DNA of 7,109 bases from JAXHUA01 sp034189695 (GTDB lineage Bacteria > Chloroflexota > Dehalococcoidia > E44-bin15). The stretch is from assembly GCA_034189695.1 (NCBI GenBank), contig JAXHUA010000177.1, positions 1 to 7,109 on the forward strand, in the 5' to 3' direction. Both the position numbers and the translations under genes were made by a program. The notes under the pieces are model-generated. The model was not told the origin of the DNA and did not search any database. It saw only the letters and a list, made by a program, of their open reading frames with translations. Shown in pieces: positions 1 through 6,178 of this stretch (positions are counted from its first letter, which is position 1; every line of letters starts with the position of its first letter).

Positions 1-609
1 TTCGGGTCGGGGAATGGCCAGGTCATAGTCGATACCAGCGTGCTAATCGACGGGCGCATCGCCGACATCAGCCGCACCGGTTTCGTTCCTGGCTCACTTG
101 TCGTGCCCAGATTCGTCCTGGATGAGTTGCAGCATGTCGCCGATTCGTACGACCCGGTGCGACGGGCTCGGGGGCGCAGGGGCCTTGAGATGCTCACCAA
201 ACTGCAGAAGGAAGCCGACATTCCCCTGGACATCTCAGAGGTCGACTTCAACGACGTTGCGGACGTTGACGCCAAGCTGGTGAAACTGGGCAAGGTCTAT
301 GGATGTGCTATCGTTACCAACGACTTCAACCTCAATCGGGTGGCTGAATTGCAGGGCGTTCAGGTCCTCAATATCAATGAACTGGCCAATGCCTTGAAGC
401 CTGTTTTCCTTCCCGGCGAGGACTTGGAAGTGCGTGTGATTCAGGAGGGCAAGGAGGTTGGTCAGGGCATCGGCTTCCTTGACGATGGGACGATGGTGGT
501 GGTGGAGGGAGGTCGACGTCACATCAACAGCAGCCTTGCAGTTGTAGTGACGAGAGTGCTTCAAACGGCGGCGGGTCGCATGATCTTCGCTCAGCCGAAA
601 GCGGAGTAG
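1..609 (+). CDS. YacL-like PIN/TRAM domain protein, 5' end cut by window edge
   Basis: The reading frame is open from base 1, so this is the C-terminal 202 residues of a longer protein. A GTG at 40 lies inside the PIN fold and is not the start. The visible part begins in the PIN domain, with VDTSVLIDGRI at residues 10-20 (acidic D11 and D17), E42 in the LDEL motif, D90, and D108 in the TNDFNL motif, which fits a metal-dependent nuclease site. A TRAM-type beta domain follows at about 137-197 and probably binds RNA. In the YacL family the missing N-terminus usually carries membrane helices; that cannot be seen here. Family members lie just upstream of ispD in many Gram-positive-type genomes, as here, with a 3-nt gap. 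The RNA or DNA target is unknown. Identification of the family is firm; the function is only general. Confidence 0.9.
   Translation, partial: FGSGNGQVIVDTSVLIDGRIADISRTGFVPGSLVVPRFVLDELQHVADSYDPVRRARGRRGLEMLTKLQKEADIPLDISEVDFNDVADVDAKLVKLGKVYGCAIVTNDFNLNRVAELQGVQVLNINELANALKPVFLPGEDLEVRVIQEGKEVGQGIGFLDDGTMVVVEGGRRHINSSLAVVVTRVLQTAAGRMIFAQPKAE
603..606 (+). promoter_or_regulatory. Ribosome binding site of ispD
   Basis: GGAG sits inside the last codons of the upstream PIN/TRAM gene, six bases before the GTG at 613. It supports the GTG as the ispD start and suggests translation of the two genes is coupled. Confidence 0.55.
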
Positions 610-612
610 CGA

Positions 613-1287
613 GTGGGAGAAGTTGGGGCGGTTATTGTCGCCGCTGGTGCAAGCAAGCGCATGGGAGGGGTTGACAAGGTGTTCGCCATGATAGCCGGCA
701 AGCCCCTCCTTGTTCATACGATTGATGCGTTCGTGGCCTGCGCCTTGGTGGACCGCGTCGTGGTGGTGCTGAACGAGGACAGCCTGGATGCTGGCAGACA
801 GCTGGTTCGGGACGGCCAGTGGCGTGAAGTGGTTGAACTGTGTGCCGGCGGGGCTCACAGACAGGATTCGGTGAGGAATGGCCTGGGAGCGCTTTCCGGC
901 TGCGAGTGGGTGATTATTCATGACGGCGCCCGGCCATGTGTTACGCCCGGGCTCATAGAGGCTGGTCTTCAAGAGGCATGGGAGTGGGGGGCCGCAGTGC
1001 CCGTCGTGCCGGTGAACGATACCATCAAGGTTGTATCCCCGAGGCTATTCGTGGAGCACACGCCGGCACGTGAGAACCTGTGGGCGGCACAGACCCCGCA
1101 GGTATTCCGATTTGACATAATAATGCAGGCCCACAAAGAGGCACGGGGCTACGCGACTGACGACGCCGCTCTGGTTGAGGAGATGGGCTATCGTGTCAAG
1201 GCGTACCTCGGGTCTGATGCCAATATCAAGGTGACAACGCCTCTGGACCTGGTGGTGGCGGAGGCGGTGTTGGGTATCAGGCGGTGA
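613..1287 (+). CDS. ispD: 2-C-methyl-D-erythritol 4-phosphate cytidylyltransferase
   Basis: IspD joins CTP and MEP to give CDP-ME in the cytosolic MEP pathway to IPP and DMAPP. The 224-residue length is normal. The N-terminal CTP loop AAGASKRMGG is at residues 10-19, with R16 and K22 matching the catalytic Arg and Lys of the E. coli enzyme. Further family signatures are GGAHRQDSVRNGL at 79-91, HDGARP at 103-108, R153 in the PARENLWAAQTPQ segment, TDDA at 182-185, and K206 in the C-terminal NIKVTTPLDL segment. The start is GTG at 613, which has a well-spaced GGAG and puts the nucleotide loop close to the N-terminus as usual. The gene lies 3 nt after the PIN/TRAM gene and is followed by ispF, two steps further along the same pathway. 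All expected active-site residues are present, so it should be functional. Confidence 0.97.
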   Translation: MGEVGAVIVAAGASKRMGGVDKVFAMIAGKPLLVHTIDAFVACALVDRVVVVLNEDSLDAGRQLVRDGQWREVVELCAGGAHRQDSVRNGLGALSGCEWVIIHDGARPCVTPGLIEAGLQEAWEWGAAVPVVPVNDTIKVVSPRLFVEHTPARENLWAAQTPQVFRFDIIMQAHKEARGYATDDAALVEEMGYRVKAYLGSDANIKVTTPLDLVVAEAVLGIRR

Positions 1288-1368
1288 AGGTGGGGAAGGG
1301 GCCCGGCTCGAGACACGGACGACGGGGCCGGAGCATGGAAGTGCGCTTCGTAGCGCGTGGAACGACCG
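1288..1368 (+). other. 81-bp ispD-ispF spacer with small hairpin
   Basis: This is the only real gap in the plus-strand block. It contains a perfect 5-bp inverted repeat, GCGCT (1343-1347) and AGCGC (1352-1356), around the loop TCGT; two G-T wobbles could extend it. There is no run of T after it, so it is not a standard terminator. The gap is in frame with both ispD and ispF: from the ispD stop, 21 sense codons run to a TAG at 1351-1353, then five codons reach the ispF ATG. No promoter is convincing. Confidence 0.4.
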
Positions 1369-1842
1369 ATGCGCATCGGAATCGGGTATGACGTGCACCC
1401 GTTGGTGCAAGGACGCCCTCTTGTCCTTGGAGGGGTGCATGTGCCGTACGGACTGGGCCTGAAAGGCCATAGTGACGCCGATGTGCTTGTGCACGCTGTC
1501 ATCGATGCCCTGCTGGGCGCGGCGTGTCTGGGTGACATCGGCACGCACTTCCCCGATAGCGACTCGCAGTACGAAGGCATATCGAGTGTGTTGCTTCTGG
1601 AACGGGTTCGCGATATGCTTCAAAGTCAGGGCTTCAGGGTGAGGAACGTGGACGCAACCGTCATCGCCGAGCAGCCGAAGCTGGCGGCGTTCACCGAGGA
1701 AATGCGTGCGAATATAGGTGACGCTCTGGGCATAGGGAAAGAGCAGGTGTCGGTGAAGGCGACAACTTCGTCGGGACTTGGGTTCACGGGCAGGGGTGAG
1801 GGGATTGCGGCACAGGCGGTCACACTGATCGAAAGGCGGTAG
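1369..1842 (+). CDS. ispF: 2-C-methyl-D-erythritol 2,4-cyclodiphosphate synthase
   Basis: IspF cyclises CDP-ME 2-phosphate to MEcPP with release of CMP; known enzymes are trimers with a zinc and a second divalent ion per site. Taking the ATG at 1369 gives 157 residues, the usual family length. The zinc ligands D8, H10 and H42 match the E. coli numbering exactly (GYDVHPL at 6-12, VHAVIDALLG at 41-50). HSDADV at 34-39 and the C-terminal block ATTSSGLGFTGRGEGIAAQA at 131-150 are diagnostic. An in-frame GTG at 1357 would add four residues, but MRIGIGYDVH is the usual N-terminus and GGA lies about 8 nt before the ATG, so the ATG is preferred although its ribosome site is weak. The gene is separate from ispD rather than fused. 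It ends one base before cysS, indicating joint translation. Confidence 0.97.
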   Translation: MRIGIGYDVHPLVQGRPLVLGGVHVPYGLGLKGHSDADVLVHAVIDALLGAACLGDIGTHFPDSDSQYEGISSVLLLERVRDMLQSQGFRVRNVDATVIAEQPKLAAFTEEMRANIGDALGIGKEQVSVKATTSSGLGFTGRGEGIAAQAVTLIERR

Positions 1843-1843
1843 C

Positions 1844-3319
1844 ATGAGGGTTTTCAACACGCTGTCCGGGGGCAAGGAGGAGTTCGTACCCCTCGGTGAT
1901 CCGGTGCGGATGTACGTGTGTGGAGTGACTCCGTACAGCGACTGTCACATCGGGCATGCCATGAGCTATATCGTCTTCGATTGCATCCGGCGGTACCTGA
2001 GGTATCGTGGCTATAATGTGAAATACGTTCAGAACTTCACGGACGTGGACGACAAGATAATCGCCCGCTCGAACCAGTTGGGAGTGACCGCCAAAGAGCT
2101 GGCCGACGGATTCATCGAGAACTACTTCGTAGACATGGACGCCCTGAATGTCGAAAGGGCTGACGTCTACCCGGTGGCGACGGAGGAGATCTCCAAGATA
2201 ACCGAGGTCATCGAGCGGTTGATCGCCAAGGGCCATGCGTACAATTCGGGTGGCGATGTGTATTTCCGCGTGAGGAGCTTCGCTGAATACGGGAAGCTCA
2301 GTCACCGCTCGTTGGATGAGATGCGGGTGACCGAGGAAGTGGTGGGGAAGGAGGACCCCCTGGACTTCACGTTGTGGAAGGCCGCCAAGCCCGGGGAGCC
2401 GTCCTGGGAGAGTCCATGGGGTCGTGGCAGGCCCGGCTGGCACATTGAGTGCAGTGCGATGTGCTTGAGGTACCTTGGCGACAACGTCGATATTCATGGT
2501 GGGGGGCAGGACCTCGTTTTCCCTCACCACGAAAACGAAATCGCCCAGTCCGAGGCGTATACCGGTTCGCCTCCTTTCGCCAGGTACTGGCTCCACAACG
2601 GTCTGCTACAGCTAGGTGAAGAGAAGATGAGCAAATCGCTGGGCAACCTGATAACCGTCAGGGAGACCCTGGAAAGGTGGAGCGCTGACGCGCTGCGGCT
2701 CTTTGTTCTGAGTTCGCATTACCGGAGCCCGCTCACCTTCACCGAGGAGGGGCTGGATGGGGCGGAGCGGGGGATAGAGCGCCTCCGTCTGGCGGCGAGG
2801 AGGGACGGCCCCCGCTCAGGGGGAGCAGCCATTGATGCTGAGGCATATCAGGCGAGGTTCGTGGAGGCGATGGATGACGATTTCAACACATCGCAGGGCA
2901 TCGCCGCTCTGTTCGACCTGGCCAGGGAGGTGAATCGTGGTGCTGAGGAGGGGTGCTCGGTCGATCAGGCTCAGGCAGTGCTGGCGGAGCTTGCGGGGGT
3001 GCTGGGACTGACGCTGAGAGAGGCGGAGCCGGTGCTCGATGTCCAACCCTTCAGGGATTTGTTTGCGGAGATTGAGGCTGAGGTCAACAGGCTGGATGGC
3101 GGGTTGGCGGCGAGTGTGCTCGGGGGTGGTGGGGGTGAGGAGTCACCGGCGGCTGAAGGTGATGCGCAACAGGTGATCTCATCGCTGGTGGATTTGCGGA
3201 GCAGGCTCAGGCAGCACAAGCTCTGGGCCCTGGCGGACAGGATCCGTGACAGGCTGGCTACCCTCGGCGTTGCGCTGGAGGATGCGGGGACGGGGACGGC
3301 ATGGAGATACAGGAGGTAG
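1844..3319 (+). CDS. cysS: Cysteinyl-tRNA synthetase
   Basis: This class I aminoacyl-tRNA synthetase charges tRNA-Cys with cysteine in the cytosol. It has 491 residues, somewhat longer than the E. coli enzyme (461). The ATP-binding signatures are HIGH at 35-38 and KMSKS at 261-265. The zinc site that selects cysteine is complete: C26, C203, H228 and E232, matching C28, C209, H234 and E238 of E. coli. The DALR anticodon-binding region starts near 335, and the C-terminal part ends in the common ALADRIRDRLATLGV element at about 462-476. A glycine/alanine-rich stretch at about 419-440 looks like a flexible insertion in the C-terminal domain. The ATG at 1844 lies one base after the ispF stop, with a weak AGGCGG upstream. 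This gene order matches the ispD-ispF-cysS cluster of other bacteria. Confidence 0.97.
   Translation: MRVFNTLSGGKEEFVPLGDPVRMYVCGVTPYSDCHIGHAMSYIVFDCIRRYLRYRGYNVKYVQNFTDVDDKIIARSNQLGVTAKELADGFIENYFVDMDALNVERADVYPVATEEISKITEVIERLIAKGHAYNSGGDVYFRVRSFAEYGKLSHRSLDEMRVTEEVVGKEDPLDFTLWKAAKPGEPSWESPWGRGRPGWHIECSAMCLRYLGDNVDIHGGGQDLVFPHHENEIAQSEAYTGSPPFARYWLHNGLLQLGEEKMSKSLGNLITVRETLERWSADALRLFVLSSHYRSPLTFTEEGLDGAERGIERLRLAARRDGPRSGGAAIDAEAYQARFVEAMDDDFNTSQGIAALFDLAREVNRGAEEGCSVDQAQAVLAELAGVLGLTLREAEPVLDVQPFRDLFAEIEAEVNRLDGGLAASVLGGGGGEESPAAEGDAQQVISSLVDLRSRLRQHKLWALADRIRDRLATLGVALEDAGTGTAWRYRR
3311..3316 (+). promoter_or_regulatory. Strong ribosome binding site for small membrane protein
   Basis: AGGAGG lies within the final codons of cysS, seven bases before the ATG at 3324. 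It fixes the start of the small membrane protein and rules out longer in-frame extensions back into cysS. Confidence 0.8.
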
Positions 3320-3323
3320 GCTG

Positions 3324-3551
3324 ATGAGATCTGTGCAGTATATATCCTGGGCGCTGATTGGGATCGGCGTAGCGGGCCTCATACTATACGCGCTGAAGGG
3401 CTTCTTCACACTCCCTGAGGCTGCCATGTGGGCGAAGGTACTGGTTGGACTTGCCGTAGTTGGCTTCGTCTCATTGCTGGGCTACGTGGTCTTCGACCGT
3501 TATCGGAAGGCAAAGGGGGAGCCGCGGGACATCAAGGAGGTAAAGCATTGA
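3324..3551 (+). CDS. Small two-helix membrane protein of unknown function
   Basis: I do not recognise this 75-residue protein. It has two clear hydrophobic segments, at about residues 6-24 and 36-57, joined by a short loop (KGFFTLPEAAMWAK), and a charged tail (FDRYRKAKGEPRDIKEVKH) that is probably cytoplasmic. The reading frame stays open upstream into cysS, but AGGAGG at 3311-3316 with ideal spacing points to the ATG at 3324, four bases after the cysS stop. The last codons overlap the start of the next gene (TTGA at 3548-3551), so it is almost certainly translated together with the YbjQ-family protein. A membrane partner or anchor for that protein is a possible role, but only inferred from this arrangement. 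Being small and membrane-bound, it may be missed or given a wrong start in automatic annotation. Confidence 0.75.
   Translation: MRSVQYISWALIGIGVAGLILYALKGFFTLPEAAMWAKVLVGLAVVGFVSLLGYVVFDRYRKAKGEPRDIKEVKH
3535..3541 (+). promoter_or_regulatory. Ribosome binding site that decides a TTG start
   Basis: AGGAGGT sits in the end of the small membrane protein gene, six bases before TTG at 3548. A GTG at 3554 is too distant (12 bases), so this site supports the uncommon TTG start of the YbjQ-family gene. Confidence 0.75.
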
Positions 3552-3862
3552 TAGTGGTGATCTCAGACTGCATCGAAGGCAAGAGAATCGCCAAGACTGT
3601 GGGCATGGTGAAGGGCAGCACCATACGGGCGAGGCACATAGGCCGGGATTTCACTGCGGGGTTGCGTGGCATTGTGGGGGGCGAGATCAGCGAGTACACC
3701 AAGATGATGGCGGAAGCCAGGGAGCAGGCGATCCAGCGGATGGTCGAAGACGCGGAGAAGGCGGGGGCCAATGCCATCGTTGACACGAGGTTCATGACGT
3801 CGATGGTGATGAGCGGGGCTGCGGAGATCCTGGTCTACGGGACCGCAGTAGTCGTCGAGTGA
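3548..3862 (+). CDS. YbjQ/UPF0145 family protein (putative heavy-metal-binding fold)
   Basis: The 104-residue product matches the YbjQ family (about 105 residues) along its length. The pattern of a short beta N-terminus, VKGSTIRARHIGRDF at 21-35, AGLRGIVGGEISEY at 37-50, a helix MMAEAREQAIQRMVEDAE at 53-70, GANAIVDTRF at 73-82 and a final strand ending in VYGTAVVVE is characteristic. Family members form small ring-like oligomers. The heavy-metal-binding label is historical, and this copy has a single cysteine (C8) and a single histidine (H30), so metal binding is not supported by the sequence. The start is TTG at 3548, overlapping the previous stop as TTGA and backed by AGGAGGT. It closes the plus-strand block, and its last 28 bases overlap the end of the convergent radical SAM gene. 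Confidence 0.88.
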   Translation: MIVVISDCIEGKRIAKTVGMVKGSTIRARHIGRDFTAGLRGIVGGEISEYTKMMAEAREQAIQRMVEDAEKAGANAIVDTRFMTSMVMSGAAEILVYGTAVVVE

Positions 3863-5097
3863 GGTTGGTGCAGGAAACAGAAAGGGTCCTCCCCCAGATA
3901 GTCCCCAAGGTGAGCGTACGCCCTGCCGCGGCAGCCCCCACAGACATTCTTATAGAGGCACGAACCACATTTGCCCTTCAGGTTACTCCTGTCCCGCAGG
4001 CTCGTCAGCAGTTCCGAGTTGTCCCAGATATCGGGCAGAGACGTCTCTCGGACATTGCCGGCGCTCAGCGGCACGAACGGGCAGGGCCAGACATCGCCAT
4101 TCGGTTTCACATAGCACAGGCCGTTTCCTGCCACGCACCCCTTCAGGAAGGTCTCAGCCAGTCTCAGGCGCCACCCATTCCTGCCGTCTTTCCCCACGAG
4201 GTAGGCCCAGTACTGGGGATAGCAGACTGGCTCGATCGCTGATACGCTCGTACGCTGTTTGTCCGCTATCAATCTTACCGTGTCGTAGTACTCCCTCACA
4301 GAGAGCTCCATGTCCTTGTCGCCCCGGCCCTCGGGCAGAAGCTGGTAGAGAAGCACGATCTCGGCGCCCACGTCGGAAGCGAAGTCAAGAAGACCTGGAA
4401 TGTACTCCCTGTTCTCTTTCATTACCGTCGTGTTGACCTGAAGGTTCATCCCGAACTCAAGCGTGTTGTAGATGCCCTGCTTCGTGTTCTCAAAGGAACC
4501 TGGGACGTTCGTAATGGATTCGTGGACTGCCTTGTCCGTGGCGTTGAGGCCGATGGCGATGTTGGCCACGCCGAGGCTCTTGAGCCGCTTCGCCACGTCG
4601 TGCGTAACCAGGGTCCCGTTGGTGGCGATTGAGACCTCGAACCCGAGATTGCGGGCGTGGTCAACGAGCTCGAAGATGTCGGGCCTCACCAGCGGCTCGC
4701 CGCCGGCGAAGGTGAACATGCGGAACTCGGGGATATCGGCCATCTCATCGATGAGCCTTTTCCCTTCCTCGGTCGAAAGCTCCTGGGGGTCCCTCCTGCC
4801 GGCGGTGGCATGACACTGCTTGCACCTGAGATTGCAGGCTGCGGTCATCTCCCACACCGGATGGTTGGGAAAACCAATGCACCCCATCCCGACGGCTCCT
4901 GCCGCGGTCGGGAGCGTGTTCCCGCCCTTCAGTAGCCACGCCGGCAGCTTCTGCCATCGGGTCAAAACGCCCAGGTAAAGGGCGGTCATCGCCTGCTTCA
5001 GTACAAGCGTCGGCGGGTCGTAGTATCGTCTTACCTTCCTCTGATTGCCTTCGAACAAACTACACTCAGTCCTTCTAGAGCGAGCATGAATAGGCAT
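3835..5097 (-). CDS. Radical SAM/SPASM domain protein, AhbC/AhbD/NirJ-like
   Basis: A radical SAM enzyme with the cluster motif CNLRCKQC (C88, C92, C95) and the SAM-contacting GGEP at 132-135. The C-terminal SPASM region has the cysteines expected for auxiliary iron-sulfur clusters: C321, C328, C339, then C377, C380, C386, C389 and C407. The stretch KCGSCLYKNVCGGCRGRAYA followed by GDY and EDPFC closely resembles heme-pathway enzymes AhbC, AhbD and NirJ and related peptide or cofactor maturases; which reaction it performs cannot be decided here. Residues 1-75 form an unusual N-terminal extension with a hydrophobic, probably amphipathic part at about 30-58. The start is uncertain: the ATG at 5097 has no ribosome site, a TTG at 5058 has a distant AAGGA, and an ATG at 4989 would avoid overlap. 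The first two starts lie inside the UbiA gene, suggesting coupled expression. Confidence 0.9.
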   Translation of the reverse strand: MPIHARSRRTECSLFEGNQRKVRRYYDPPTLVLKQAMTALYLGVLTRWQKLPAWLLKGGNTLPTAAGAVGMGCIGFPNHPVWEMTAACNLRCKQCHATAGRRDPQELSTEEGKRLIDEMADIPEFRMFTFAGGEPLVRPDIFELVDHARNLGFEVSIATNGTLVTHDVAKRLKSLGVANIAIGLNATDKAVHESITNVPGSFENTKQGIYNTLEFGMNLQVNTTVMKENREYIPGLLDFASDVGAEIVLLYQLLPEGRGDKDMELSVREYYDTVRLIADKQRTSVSAIEPVCYPQYWAYLVGKDGRNGWRLRLAETFLKGCVAGNGLCYVKPNGDVWPCPFVPLSAGNVRETSLPDIWDNSELLTSLRDRSNLKGKCGSCLYKNVCGGCRGRAYAHLGDYLGEDPFCFLHQPHSTTTAVP

Positions 5098-6077
5098 AGC
5101 ACGCCTATGATGATCAGGTCGCTGTTTCTTGTTGCCATGGATGTCAGCCCGGCTACGATAAAGCCAGCTATGTAGATGAATGTGATTAGGTGATCGATTA
5201 GCATGGTCTTCAGGGAGACGCCTTCGAGGGCCTTCGTATCCTCCAGATTCGCTTTCCTGCTAAGGCTGACGGTATTCCATACGATGAACGGCACGAGCAC
5301 TACCGAGAGAATCGCGGTGATAACCGGCACGCCGAAGAAGACGATGGCTACCATGAAGGCCCAGCAGGCAAGGAGCAGGCCGATGTACAGGACTGCGGTG
5401 CGCTCCCTGCCCAGTCTGACGACGAGGTTCCTCTTGCCCGCCTCGGTGTCGGACACCATGTCGGGCAGCTCGTTGATAAGGATGACCAGAAAGACGCTGA
5501 ACGCTCCTGGAAAGGAAGCCAGAATGGCGACGGAGTCAAGACGACCCGTCTGAAGGTAGTAGCCCATGGCTGTGGCAAGCCACCCGCAGGTGAACCATAT
5601 GGCCAGCTCACCGAACCCCCGGTAGCATAGCTGCACGGGCTTGGCGGTGTAGAAGTAGCCGATGAGCAGGGCGACAGCCCCAAGTGGGATGGTCAGGGGG
5701 CCGGTGTTGTATACGAAATAGAGCACGAACCCAATGACAACAACAGGCACTATCAGCGCGTAGGCGACCCACAGCACCTCGCGACGGGGTACCAGGCCCA
5801 GCGGCAGCACCCTCGATCCTCCGGAAAGGCTGTGGAACTGCCGGTTGATTATATCGGCCCCGAAGTCGTAGTACTCATTGACCAGGAAGGTTATCAGCAT
5901 GATGAGAATAACGCCCAGCGCCGAAAGGAGTAGGACAGCCCAGTTGATGAGGTACCCGCTGCTCCAGGCGATGATGGCTCCGAGAAGGAAAGGGAGCACG
6001 CCTCTCGCTGTGGGGCCGATACGCAACAGCGTGCCCCATGACAACGCTTGCTGCCTTACGGACAACGTGCGGCTCAT
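5031..6077 (-). CDS. UbiA-family prenyltransferase, MenA-like
   Basis: This integral membrane enzyme of the UbiA superfamily should transfer a polyprenyl group to an aromatic or related acceptor. The first magnesium-diphosphate motif is N67-E-Y-Y-D71-F-G-A-D75 and the second N202-E-L-P-D206-M-V-S-D210. SGGSRVL at 85-91 and YTAKPVQLCYRGFGE at 143-157 are typical of MenA-type (1,4-dihydroxy-2-naphthoate) enzymes. Around nine hydrophobic segments can be traced. At 348 residues it exceeds the usual 290-310, mainly through an additional hydrophobic segment at about 319-338 and a short basic tail. A menaquinone role is likely but not proven, since no other quinone gene is visible. The ATG at 6077 has GGAG only one base away, so the start could differ by a few codons (TTG at 6065 is an alternative). 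It overlaps the following radical SAM gene. Confidence 0.9.
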   Translation of the reverse strand: MSRTLSVRQQALSWGTLLRIGPTARGVLPFLLGAIIAWSSGYLINWAVLLLSALGVILIMLITFLVNEYYDFGADIINRQFHSLSGGSRVLPLGLVPRREVLWVAYALIVPVVVIGFVLYFVYNTGPLTIPLGAVALLIGYFYTAKPVQLCYRGFGELAIWFTCGWLATAMGYYLQTGRLDSVAILASFPGAFSVFLVILINELPDMVSDTEAGKRNLVVRLGRERTAVLYIGLLLACWAFMVAIVFFGVPVITAILSVVLVPFIVWNTVSLSRKANLEDTKALEGVSLKTMLIDHLITFIYIAGFIVAGLTSMATRNSDLIIIGVLCLFMLALEGLSVVCSKAIRGR

Positions 6078-6178
6078 TCTCCGACTGCGTCTTCGCCAGC
6101 CCTGCTGAAACGGCGAGGCGTTGAGAACGAACGGTTGCTCACCCTCACTGTGGCATACCCGGTGAGAAGTCCCGTTAC
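6078..6178 (-). other. 101-bp gap between adenosyltransferase gene and UbiA gene
   Basis: This is the longest gap in the minus-strand block. It holds a 6-bp inverted repeat, CTCACC (6138-6143) and GGTGAG (6161-6166), with a 17-nt loop, and a second imperfect one, CTTCGCC with GGCGAGG, nearer the UbiA start (about 6091-6118). Neither is followed by a T run on either strand, so they are not simple terminators. No clear -35/-10 pair was found. It could carry the UbiA promoter or a leader structure, but I see no known riboswitch. Confidence 0.3.

Noticed and set aside
235..972. Long open frame (245 codons) on the minus strand opposite ispD and the PIN/TRAM gene
   Set aside because: It lies antisense to two well-supported genes, its translation resembles no family, and such long shadow frames are expected in GC-rich coding DNA.
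1300..1329. Inverted repeat GGCCC/GGGCC in the ispD-ispF spacer
   Set aside because: The 5-bp stem is made only of G and C in a very GC-rich stretch, with a 20-nt loop, so it is expected by chance.
1335..1391. 18-codon open frame starting in the ispD-ispF spacer and overlapping the ispF start
   Set aside because: GGAG is only one base from its ATG, which is too close to act as a ribosome site, and the peptide has no leader-like codon run; chance is the simpler explanation.
1045..2596. Two long minus-strand open frames opposite ispD, ispF and cysS
   Set aside because: Their translations are rich in Arg, His and Pro without a recognisable domain, and the plus-strand genes here carry complete catalytic motifs.
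3839..3890. Possible bidirectional terminator from GGGACC and GGTCCT at the convergent junction
   Set aside because: The stem is only six pairs including one wobble, the loop is 40 nt, and no T run follows on either strand.
3859..4242. Plus-strand open frame of 127 codons within the radical SAM gene
   Set aside because: It is antisense to the SPASM domain, has no ribosome site and no family features.
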